Shown here in pieces: positions 1 through 36,861 of a DNA stretch of 64,000 nucleotides. Each line of letters opens with the position of its first letter. Position 1 is the stretch's first letter. The DNA is from Synchiropus splendidus. Taxonomy: Eukaryota > Chordata > Actinopteri > Syngnathiformes > Callionymidae. A program made the translations under genes and the position numbers. The stretch lies in NCBI RefSeq assembly GCF_027744825.2, contig NC_071335.1, positions 13,219,501 through 13,283,500 on the forward strand, in the 5' to 3' direction. The notes beneath the pieces were generated by a model. That model saw only the letters and a program-made list of their open reading frames with translations. It was not told the origin of the DNA and did no database searches.

Positions 1-610
1 TTTCTTCACTGGTGTGATGGTTTTCAATTGTAAACAATTGAATGCACATCTGGTGACACTTGACTATACAGTACTTGCAATGTTTTAACATGCTTTTTGT
101 TCTCTATTCCTTCGACTATAAAATCAATATACTGTACAGTTAACCCTACCATTATGGCAAAGCTTGCATTTTTGACCGCCATGTTTAAAGTGAAAATCTG
201 TAGTACGTCTTTCATTTGTGAATCCAATGCCACATGGGTTAAACACATTTCAAGCATGTTTTAGTGAACCTCACAGCTCAGAGGTCCTCTCTGACCAAGA
301 AAACCAGCGTGGTCTTGAAATTCCTGTCTGTGGCTCACGCTTGTTTCAAAGATTATGCCATGGATGTCGTCTTCAAACTAAAGCACATCCTTCCTCCCCT
401 CCCTTACTTCAGGTATATTTTCATTCTATTGGCAATAAAAAAAAAGAAAATTAAAATATAATCCCTGTACACTGAGCAAAATCTTGTGTGATAACGCTAC
501 AAGAAATCTGAGTATGAATAATTACATGTAATAATAATTTTCTTGCTACTTTTTGTTTGACTGGTTCAAGTACAGCATTAACACTGCATTGTCAGCTCAA
601 AATGTACGAC

Positions 611-735
611 TGTATTTTTCAGACTATAAGTCGCTCTGGAGTATAGCACCAGTCAAAAAGTGCATCATGTAGAAGGAAAAAAAAACTATATAAGCCACAC
701 TGGACTAAAAGTCACCTTTTGGGGGGGGAATTTGT
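611..735. repeat. degenerate ATAAGTCGC-type dispersed repeat
   Basis: Contains ACTATAAGTCGCTCTGGAG, then GCACCAGTCAAAAAGTGCAT, a purine stretch, TATATAAGCCACACTGGAC, TAAAAGTCACC and a run of nine G. This spaced series of near-identical ATAAGTCGCA motifs matches, from memory, a widespread vertebrate non-autonomous repeat; I do not recall its database name. Degenerate, so an old copy. Confidence 0.55.
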
Positions 736-1246
736 TTAACAAAATCTGTTGCATGAAGTGGTAACACCACTAAGGTCCTCCTGCAAAGCCTTCATGACTC
801 CCAAACGTGATATGTGTTGTTGTGACGCTACATCATGTGCGATCACACAAGAGTTCTGGCTTGGAGAACAACCTCCTCGATCGGTGGTGGGATGGAATCT
901 AGATTATTGAGGCACATCACAGACGTAGTACATCACAGATATAAAGTTTACTCCTCGGCCATGTTGGTCAGTGTGAAGTGACGTTTAAAAAACATGTGAA
1001 ATTAGTTATTTTAATACATACAAGTCAGACCTGAGTATTATCAGTAGGACTAGAGAAATGTGGAAAACTGCTACTTGGTCATTTAAAGTGGACCAAACTT
1101 TGAGTCCCTCATTCATTTGTCACATTTCTCGCGAAATTCAATTTACCAAAGTCAATACTTTTGTCAGAATTATCTTGAAATCTCACCGCTCTATTTCAAT
1201 GAACTTCTGCCAATATGACTACAGACTTTAAAAGCTTTTTCTTTTC

Positions 1247-1250
<4 letters not shown>

Positions 1251-1296
<46 letters not shown>
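1251..1296. repeat. (TA)n microsatellite, 23 units
   Basis: Uninterrupted TA dinucleotides over 46 bases in the ntn1 intron, likely polymorphic in length. Confidence 0.95.
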
Positions 1297-1299
<3 letters not shown>

Positions 1300-2525
1300 G
1301 ACATCCTGATTCTAAGATACAGAAATGTCAGACAAAGACTTGATTCTCTTAATCTGCTCCCACATCCTGTCTTGTTTCGAACAGTGCAGAGAGTTGACAG
1401 AGAGAAATCATCCGCTAAGAGCTGGTGTCTTATCTCCAAAGGTGCGGGACAGTGTGGAAGATATCAAACACAGAATGTGTTTCCTAAGTGTCGGCTGGTA
1501 AGAAGAGATGGAGCCCTTCTGAAAAATCTGTATAAGATAAGCAAAGGCGTATTCATGGGCAAAAACCGCAGCAATGTATCAACGTGACAAACAAGAGAGG
1601 AAGAAAGCAGTGGTGGTTACAGCTGTGCATAGGTGTGCGGCAGAGGAAAGCGAGAATCAAGTCTTTTTTATGAAACAAGGGAGGGAGGAAACCCGCCAGC
1701 GGCTTTCAATTCCTCTCTTTTGCCATCTTTGTTGAGCACGTTTTTGGTAAGATAAGGTCACCAGCCTGTTGCTTGTCCTCTCATTTGAGCATCCTTAATG
1801 GTGTTAACATGTTTTTTTTATATATATAATTGTTTTAAGATCAATGATCATACGTCAGTTTCCCCTGTTACCAGAGTCTAACTTAAACAATTGGTCAGTG
1901 ACTGACTGGTCAATAGGGGGTGCTGGGTGCACTTGTTCATCTTTTTATTAAGGAACTATTTATTCACCACTTGGGTCATCATTTATCATGACAGAGTAAG
2001 AAATATTGAGGAGGGAACAGCTTCCTGTTCTCTACATAATATTAGTTGGGGCACTGGAAAAAGTGCCCCTTCAGCATAGTAGCACAGCCAATCACAGACA
2101 TGAACTGGTCACATGACTCCTGAAACGCATCCATTCAGCACCTTGGGATCTGTTGGCCTCAGGTTGGGTGACACAAACTGCCCAAGAATTCGGTGAATGA
2201 GTTTATACACTGTACACACCGAGTGAGTGGTTTTAGATGAGTGGGACAAATATTTCCCATTTAAAAGTAGCTCACACTTCTCTTGGGCTGGACTTTTTGA
2301 TTAAAGAGGTCATGTGACCCGCATGTGTGCTAGTCGCTTCAATGAAGCGTTTAAATATGTACAACTGAACTGACCAGTTCGCTCTGATAATGAAGTCAGA
2401 CGTCAGGGGTTGAGGTTTGTCCATGTGTGCTGTGGGACAACTCGTGATTTCAAATGAGCTTACATCGTGGTGACTGTTTTCACAGGACTGGCCTTAGAAC
2501 TTAACCCTGATTTATGAAGCTCTCA

Positions 2526-28494
<25,969 letters not shown>

Positions 28495-28508
28495 TGCTCC
28501 GAGACTCT

Positions 28509-28578
28509 CTGGAGGTGGGAGAGAAGGTGACCAAAGCCAACCACCAATAAAAAGCAACTCTGAAACCACGACACTCAC
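28509..28578 (-). other. ntn1: probable 70-nt intron in the ntn1 5' UTR
   Basis: On the minus strand AAAG|GTGAGTGT begins at 28578 and a pyrimidine-rich CCCACCTCCAG ends at 28509, 14 bases before the ATG. This predicts a leader exon ending at 28579 joined to the coding exon at 28508. Human NTN1 also has a non-coding first exon (from memory). Inferred from splice signals only. Confidence 0.55.
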
Positions 28579-28800
28579 CTTTGTACTTTTAGGTGAGTTT
28601 ATTTCAAACCACCTCGCGCTTCCCAGAGACGGAAAAGCGGTGTGTCCTGGATGTGGTTTGACACGCGCACACACACTCACTCGCGGACGCACAAAACACA
28701 CGCTGTCGCTCTCTCTCCTTCAGGCTGCTGAGGACCGTCAAGGACTGATCTCGATCAACACGCCGTTTTAGGTCCGAATATCAAGTGAGCGGGAGGTGGG
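28579..28800 (-). promoter_or_regulatory. ntn1: ntn1 leader exon and proximal promoter region
   Basis: GC-rich DNA with many CpG dinucleotides (for example 28613-28690) lies directly upstream of the ntn1 coding exon, unlike the AT-rich flanks. It should hold the non-coding first exon (ending 28579) and start sites. No clear TATA box is seen, as expected of a CpG-type promoter. The transcription start cannot be fixed from sequence. Confidence 0.45.
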
Positions 28801-28835
28801 AGGGTGTGGGGTGGGGTGGGGTGGAGTGGGGGGCA
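28787..28835 (+). promoter_or_regulatory. G-run block, candidate G-quadruplex upstream of ntn1
   Basis: The plus strand has at least six runs of three or more G with 1-5 base spacers (GGGAGGTGGGAGGG, then GGGGTGGGGTGGGG, then a run of six G). This satisfies the usual four-tract quadruplex rule. The G-rich strand is the template strand for ntn1, about 300 bases upstream of its start codon. It could equally act as Sp/KLF binding sites. Confidence 0.5.
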
Positions 28836-29631
28836 CCAGCAGGAACGACGACATCCACTGGTGACGCACCAGGAGGAAGATGGATCTCTGCCTCAGAGAC
28901 CGACTGAGCCGGGGATTCCATCCATCAACTGAAGCCGCATTGCCCCTCGATCAATGGAATAATTTACCTTATTGGAATGACGATTCATTAGCAGAGTAGT
29001 GTTTGGAGTTTCACCCAGAGATGCGTTTTCATAAAGCACCAGAACATAAATAAGAGCTCTGCTGTCAGAGACACGCTGTTATGCAATGGACATCCCTGCA
29101 AACTAAAGTTATGGTAGTCGCAGTAACAGCTTCAGGAAATGAGCAGAAAACAAAGGCAGTAGTGAAGCTGTAGTAGTAACACTGGTAAACATACTACATA
29201 ACATAACTTCTTTTTTTTTTAAATAAATAAACAAGAAGAGCTATAGTACATTGCTGTGAGATTACTAATGATAGTAAAGCAATTCATATAAAGTAGTAAG
29301 CGGGTGAAAGTGAACCTTGTAATGATAGAGGAACCAGAAGAGGAAACAAGTGGAAAAGTATGCAATTATGTAGAAAATGATAGCAGTAAGAATAAAAATT
29401 TGTAGTGCTACTGTAGCAGTAACTGTACTGTCCAAGTCACTGCTTTAGTAGTAGTGACAGACAGAGAAGCAATAACAAGAGGTAATAATAGATGAATGAG
29501 ATGTGGTTATAACTCTAGAAGTATAACAACTAGTAAAGGAAGAATGTGGTATTTGACTTTTAACTAGTTCTAGTGTGTAGTCATGTAACTATACTATTAG
29601 TAACTAGAGTTACCAAAAGGTAACGGTACAA

Positions 29632-30090
29632 ATATTAGGAGTACTAGCACGATAACTTGTTTCATGAAGGTATTAGTAGTAGAAATATTCAAAGCCGTAG
29701 AACAGTAGTAATTTGTATATTCAAAAGTATTTATTTATTTATTATTTGTACTGACACTAACACTAGCGGTAGCAGAGGAAAATGTAGCAGTTGTGTTGAT
29801 AGTCTTAAAAGTTCAGGTACAGAAGAATAAATAATATAAATAAATAAATAAATAATATCCACAAACAGCTGGCAGCAGTAGTAGGTACTAATATTAGGAG
29901 TACTAGCACAATGACTTGCTTCATGAAGGTATTAGTAGTAAAACTATTCAAAGCCGTAGAACAGTAGTAATTTGTACATTCAAAAGTATTTATTTATTTA
30001 CTATTTGTACTGACACTAATACTAGTGGTAGCAGTGGAAAATGTAGCCGTTGTGTTGATAGTCTTAAAAGTTAATGTATAGAAGAAGAAA
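29632..30090. repeat. 259-bp-period tandem duplication (two copies)
   Basis: About 200 bases from 29632 (ATATTAGGAGTACTAGCAC) recur from 29891 with about 95 percent identity and no indel: the GTCTTAAAAG motif near each copy's end (29802 and 30061) is also exactly 259 apart. A 59-base spacer with AAAT repeats separates the copies. Confidence 0.85.
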
Positions 30091-31559
30091 TAATAAGCAG
30101 TAGTACGTAAATTCGGTTGTAGAGAAGATATATTGCTTATTTATACATGGACACTACTAGCAACATATTAGCCTCCAATTAATCGCTATAATGTACCAGT
30201 TTGTGTCAAGTTCAATAACAACAATAAACAATAACAGAATTACTGAATTATTAATGTGTTAATAAGCAGGTAATTCGTATATAAATGTGTCCCCCATTCT
30301 AAAGAGTCACAGAGAATCCATCCATAGACAGCGGTAACAGTATTAGTAGCATGGGATGTGGTGGCACTTACCGTGTTAAATTGTTTTTGTTTGCATTTAT
30401 GTACCAATGTGGTTCTTACCTTGCAGTCAGGACAAAGCTTGTATCTCAGTACTTCTGTTGCTCCTTGTTATACAACCTCAACTTCCATCAGCTTAAGCAT
30501 TAGCATCGCTGCGATGATAGCAGCGTTAGCAGTAACCATCCACCAACTAAAACCAAGTAGGTGGTCATAAAACAGGCAGTACTCTTTAAGTTTCATATTT
30601 TCCTCATTCCTCAGTGCCAATATTTGGTGAAGGAGGTCAATATGAAACAATAACGAGTGTTTCAGCTGCATCGGTAGCTGCTGGTGGTAAATACCGCCAT
30701 CTTGTGTCTGTGTAGCAGAACGATTCGTCCATAGCAAAAGCGTATTTTTCCTCAGTGAATTACCACCAAATAATACACTCGCAGTTAAAAAGTACATGTA
30801 AGGAAGTGGCAAAGGTTACTGATGTTGTCATGATGAATTCAAGGCAACTGTAAACAAGTGTAATACGAACACATTTAATATACATTTTCTTAATATTCCA
30901 TTCACTGACCAATCTTTATTTATAACATTTTCTTACACAAGGTCACTCATTAAGAAAATAATATTCAGTTTATAATGGCATGTTAAACCGCAGCATGACA
31001 CGATAGGGGAATTCACCGTTGTACATTATGCGAAATGTAAATGATAATCAAAGCAGCAGGGGGAAGTAATGCAGTAATTTCCTTCTCCAATACAGCTGAC
31101 GAGAAAAGGCTTGAATGAGCTGGAACTCAACTTTTAATGTTCAAATTATTCAGTAATTTATATTTATTCATAAATGATAATAAACTGTGAAAGAGAAAGC
31201 TAAGGTGATCAAGTAGTAACGCCGTTGTACATGTAATATATTAGCAGGAAATATATGGAAATACATAATACACCCTTTTAGAGGCGAGGAAATCGTGTGA
31301 AAATAAACAGACTGGATGACTTCCTCATTGAGTTCAACATCCCTACAAGCAACAACAAACACACCTTTGCATGCACACAAACACACAAACCAACCAGCCG
31401 TCTTCCTCTTTGTGCTCACATGCACAGCTCTCATACATTTCCTGTTTGCTGTGTATCTGAGCCGCACTGTGTGGGAAGCGCAGTGTAGTGTTGATCTCAA
31501 ATCAACATCCAGGGCTGATTTTACTCGACAGTGGCCCGGATGTGGCTTCACCTGCCACA

Positions 31560-31641
31560 CATTTGTGTTGTTCAATGAATACGCTCGGAGGTTTGTGTCA
31601 GAGAAGCAGCGACGACATGGAGGCTGTTCAGTAATCTACAG
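31560..31641 (+). other. candidate non-coding leader exon of pik3r5
   Basis: TCTACAG|GTAAGG is a strong donor at 31642 and the preceding DNA is richer in CpG than its surroundings. pik3r5 needs an upstream leader exon because its first coding exon starts with an acceptor at 36745-36746. The link is inference; a five-codon open frame with a good start context (GACATGG) lies inside it. No acceptor or promoter element fixes its left end. Confidence 0.25.
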
Positions 31642-34600
31642 GTAAGGGCTTCTGATTTATCTTAAAGTTCAGTCGACTGTTTATCTCCACATTGGTAGCA
31701 CACATTTTTCACTATTTATATTTATATTAAGGACATTCTGAGCTTGTAAAGTGGGACGTACAAAATGTGAAATTCCCAGAATTAGCACAGTTGCCTCGTA
31801 CTGCTACTTCCTCATGAATGGATGCAGATTAAATCTGGTATAATATAAATGAGCAAGTACAGGTGGTTGTAACATCTTGAGAGGAAGCTTTGTGGGCACC
31901 TTTCAGTGGAGGATTTTAAATCTTGTCCCTAGGGGACGGCAGACTCTGAACTATATGGAGAGTTTGTCTCTAAAAATTGTAACTGTGGAACTGTGTTCAT
32001 GTTGGGAAGGGATTAACCCGACGAACTTGCAGTCGAATACTGGTCGTGTGTTGCCAAAACATTACCAGAAGCCTACATGTGAGCTGTTGTCGTCTAAATA
32101 ATTGCTGCTATATTACTGTTTCGGGTGAAGTTAGATACGGCAAAAGATGCAAAATATATTTAATAACTGGCTTTATTGATGCATCACATTTCTGAGAAAG
32201 AAATTTCTTCCTCACAGTTTGAATATCAGAACATAAAATCTTCGTTTTGCCAACACGTCCGTCGGCTAATGTGAAATATTGTAAGAATTAAGTTTTCAAT
32301 GATAGTGTCATTAGCTTTTTAAATACACACCAGCATCAGTCCTACAGACTCACAATCATGCATGCAGAAATCATAGCCATGCATGAACACGAACACAACA
32401 AGTGTAAACAGTAACCAGGTGAAACAGGATGAAAGGCCAACTGAAGGAAGTCGAGGTCAAACCTAACCTGGAGTTGTAGAAGTGGTCATAAATGATCCCA
32501 CATGCAAGTCTGCTACCTGTCTTTGGGGTTATATCTGTGTTAGTGTGGTGGCGACCAAACAATAGGGAGGCACCTGCTTCCTCAGCTGGGCCAGGGAAGT
32601 CTTCTTCCTGTTGGGAAGCAGTTGGTAATGGGATCATCCTACCAGGAGCTCCCTGTGAAGAAAGGGAGTCTGAGAAAGAGGCCCGAGAGAGGAAGTGGGG
32701 CTCTCAGTGCTGACTTGTACAAAGACTAGCAGCTTCATTTCTTTCATCTTTTAGTTTTGCTTGGTTTCAGTGATTCTTTTTGCAAATGTCGGTAATGAAA
32801 AAGTGGAAGTGACTGTTGAGGGCGGGACGATTCACGTCCTCTTATGAAAGACATCAGACTCATGCAGTTGCAACACTGGGACCTTTGTAAACAAGTGTGA
32901 CGGCACTTGGGTGTTTTGGTGATTCTTCTTTTTATTGCAACTTCAAATGTGGACTAAAAAGAACATATTCTTGTTTAGCTTGACAGGCTCAGGACGTTCA
33001 GTGCCGTGCAGCCCAAACAATCATGTCAAACGCACCAGTCACTGAATATTATTTTTCTTGGCAAACCTCTTCAAAGTGGCAACAACTCGTCATTCCACCA
33101 CCAGTGATTTCACTTCACCATAATTGGTCACAGAGAAACTCTTTCTTTCACATGATTGTGGGTCTTCATTCAAAGCCTGACCACAATAATGGATGACTTA
33201 CTTCCACTCTCAGTGGGCACTACTCCAGCTCTTTGTATACCTGACAAAGACTTATGAACTTGGCACACGAATCCGACGTACAGCACTTGGTCTTAACTCC
33301 GAGACACAGTGCATCCTTCGGAAGTTTTCACAGCTGGGAAAATGTAAAGGTTTAACCTCTCAATGAAGATCAGACAGAAGCCATGTTGAAAGCTCCATGC
33401 TAAGAGCCGAGCAACTCGATCTGCGATCAGAGCACGACTCTTGTAGGGATGACGCTAATGGTTGTGCTCACATCATTGTGCAGTCACTTAGGTTTCAAAG
33501 GCTATAAACCAAGACTGTAGTCAGTTCTGCAAAACATTGGAACTCTTTCGAGGACGTAGTACCTGAATGTGCATTGCTATCGTGTAATTCTCACAGATCT
33601 TTGAATCAATGATTTGAGAGCACGTTTTATTTTTTTTTTAGAAATATTTATTTATTTATTTTCAAAAATGAAACAAAAAATACTTAAGAGAAAGAGAATG
33701 TAAAGAGAATGTAAAAAGACAGAGAAGATGGTATGTCACGATATAAGTACACTGTTTTCAGATTTCAGACCGCAGTTCCATTGATGTGTCGCTTCATTTC
33801 AGAAAGTCATAAAACAGATTTGATATTTTTGTCAAATCTGTCCAACCTTTTGTGAAATGTATTCTTTCTTGGGCCACAGAAAAATTCAACCCCCTGAGCC
33901 TTGATTCTTCCAGGCCCCGGGTACACACCTCTTGGCTTCCAAAAGACAAATATTGAACAGTTACATTTTCATTATTAGACAAAATCAGGCAGGATAAATT
34001 TAGGATTTAGTCCTGCATTTCACAAATAACTTCACTGCTGACATTCACAACCGTTCAAAAAAAATTGTGTGATGTCAGGAATGTGTTAAAGTGGTTTATT
34101 TTTGCTGGTGTTATATACTGTGTTGGTTAAACATTTGCAACTAAAGCAAATTGGAATTTGCTTGGAGCGTACATTTGTCACAGTGCAGTTCGGGTGAGTA
34201 GAAGTTCCCTCTTCTTTTATGTTCCTCTTCGTCAGAAGCTAGTCATCGAGTTTTTGGCAACAGCCTACTTCTAGCTCTGCACATGACCAACAGCATTCAG
34301 CTCCCTGTTAGACCAGGCGACTTGAATGCTCTTGATGTTCACATTTAGTTGTAGCCCATATATTGATCATAGTGCCCTTTTATCTAGGAATTGCAGTAAT
34401 GTTAGATTGCTTTCATGTGTTTATTACCTCCACCTCAGGTTATGCTTTTCATTTCTCTGTTAGTTTGAGTGCAACATACAGTAACTCAAAAAAATATGGA
34501 CAGAAAAAGTCATTTGATGTTGGTGCTTAAATTTGTTTGAATTCAAATGTTAGGTGAACTGTTAAAGCATTGTGTGATCAACACTGGTTAAACTGAGCAA

Positions 34601-36761
34601 AAGTCCTGGTTCAGTTGTATAAAATATATAACTTTTTATGCCAGTGTTTCTGTCATTCATCCGCGAGATGTTGACGCCTCGACGCTACTGCCACGTGCCG
34701 TTCATTTGAGTACTTGCATTCGGAATGCAACTGACATGAGTAATAAGACTAAAACACATGCACAGCAATAACATCAACTTTTGGGTGAAAATGAGTGGCT
34801 TTGCGGAGGTATGTGCTGCCCTAGTGCCTTTCTCGATTCATCACATGGCAATTCTAGTTCTACCCATGATATCAATATTGCAATTGGTATATAATTACAT
34901 TTTGTTGACAGTCTTTAATCTTCCTTCTCAGTATTCTCTATTCATCGATGTCTCCATAGAAATCTGTCTTCTGCAAGGAGCATGCTTCACTTGTTCCAAC
35001 ACCTCACAAATACTTTTCCCTTGTATGATATTTTGTATTTCTCACTTCCATGTTCGGTTTCCTCCTGTTAAAAATAGCCTTTTATCTGCCCTTATACTGG
35101 ACAACTAATCCTGAAGCTTCCGAGCTTTGAGATCGGAGTTTTACAACCAATTGTGCCATTTGTGTCATTGCTTTTTTTTTTTTTTTTTTGTCTCGGAATC
35201 TCCATAACACATATTGTCAGAGGCAATTCCTGATATTTTGTCCTTTGCCCAGGGTGGATTTCATACGCAGCAATCTGAAAAAGAGCTTGTGACTGAATAA
35301 AGAAAAGTCATACTTGAATCATAAGAACACCTCCCTTCAACTCGGTGCAGAATTCTGACTTGTTCTTTATATGATCAGAAACATCTCTGTCGCTGCCTCG
35401 GAGAGGATGTATCACAACGTCTGGCAGATAATGGCTCTCCTTATCAGTCAGCACGAGAGCTTCTTGATCAATGTTCGGTTATTTAGTTTACCACTAAATA
35501 CGAGCATGTGACACATTATTTTGATATCACAAAAGTGCACAACAATTTCACAAGTTTAGGGAAGTAGCATGGTGTCAGATTCAGATTGAGAATGACGCCA
35601 ACTAATTTTAGCGAACGATAAACACACGGAACCACAAAAAGCCGAGCAAAATAATTCAAGGAAGATTTGATTGTGAAATTGTGTTTTTTCCACTGTTGGC
35701 CTGACGGGATCCATTAAGAAAACAAAAATAAAAATCCAATATTTCAGAATTTCTATTTCAAACAGCTGAAGCAATGCTGTAACTTTCCTGTAATGTTTGG
35801 TCACATGCCGTCTACACAGCACTCAGATGGCAGCATGTTCCGCCAGTTTTCTTAAACCAGTTGGTTTCATCTATGTAAAGGGCTTTCAAATTGAGTCATT
35901 CAGCACCTGTTCTGTGGTGCCTCGAAAATGGAGAAGCCAACGCATGGGACTACCCCGTCTTTCCATTTTGCATATTGGAACGTATGTGGTCATCAGATAA
36001 ATACATACACTTTGTAATCATTTAATCATCTGAGTTTAACAAAAAAAAAAAAAAAGCTCCCCTATCTATGATGCTTAACTATGGCCACAAGCTATGGGTA
36101 ATGACGTAAAAAAGAAAAATCCACATGGTGCTTGCACTCAGCCCATACAAAAAATGGTGAGCTCAGTCACCCAGGAGAGGCTCAAAGTTGCAGAAGCCAG
36201 TTGAGGTGGCTATGATATAGCCTTCATAGGACGCCTTTTAAGGAACCCCATATATGTCAGGTGGGAGGAGGCCCCAGGGCTGACACACTGCTCAGGCTGA
36301 TACGTCTCTCGGTTTAATCTGAATATTGCTCGAGAAGAGCTGGAGAAGGACTGGACTACCTGTGAACTGACTTTGGATAAGTGGTGGATCAATGGAATTT
36401 AACTGGCTTTATGAGAAAAATAAATAAATAATTGACGCAAATAATAGACGAATAACAGTCGAATCACGTCTAGACTTTCTTTGTCAGGGCACAAATTCCA
36501 GGTGCACCACATTATACATTGGTGATGGAGCGAATACATCCATGATGAAAGAGTAGATGAGGTTGCACTGACAGAAGGGAAATTCAAAGATGTCAGGATA
36601 GAAGCTTTAAAATGTTCTGGGCGCCAGTAGTAGACAGGTATTTATTTATCTGTTTCAGATAAACATGTCCCATATTTGTAATGTTACAATCCTAACTTTA
36701 ACATCTGTGGGGTTTTTTTTTCTTTTCCTGATAATATCTGTGACAGAACCTGTACAGAAAC

Positions 36762-36861
36762 ATGCAGCACACATCATGCACGGAGGACAGGATCCAGCAC
36801 GCTTTGGATCGGTGTCTGGATGGACTCAGACAGAGCCCAACTGCAGCTCACCACTGGAATG
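36762..36861 (+). CDS. pik3r5: pik3r5 coding exon 1
   Basis: Residues 1-33 plus one base; [18 protein letters not shown] matches the human start [13 protein letters not shown]. An acceptor (TGTGACAG, ending 36746) 15 bases before the ATG shows that the leader is spliced. Donor GTAAGA. Confidence 0.92.

Larger units (their letters stand above)
28836..36746. other. intergenic interval ntn1 - pik3r5
   Basis: The two genes diverge from this 8-kb interval. It contains a tandem duplication (29632-30090), AGTAGTA-rich DNA at 29140-30110, a T run (35172-35189), a candidate leader exon ending 31641, and a GC-richer stretch at 32460-32720 with GAGGAAGTGGGG (an ETS/PU.1-like core) that could be regulatory. 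No coding gene recognised. Confidence 0.6.

Noticed and set aside
2100..2170. Possible small ntn1 linker exon on the minus strand (CCAACAG|ATCCCAAGG)
   Set aside because: The phase-compatible reading does not resemble the Pro/Thr/Ser netrin linker and soon hits a stop.
28495..28701. In-frame 69-codon extension upstream of the ntn1 start
   Set aside because: It lacks netrin-like sequence, would bury the signal peptide, and contains a probable 70-nt intron with strong splice sites.
34758..35108. 116-codon hydrophobic open frame upstream of pik3r5
   Set aside because: T-rich DNA gives hydrophobic codons by composition; no family resemblance and no flanking gene signals.
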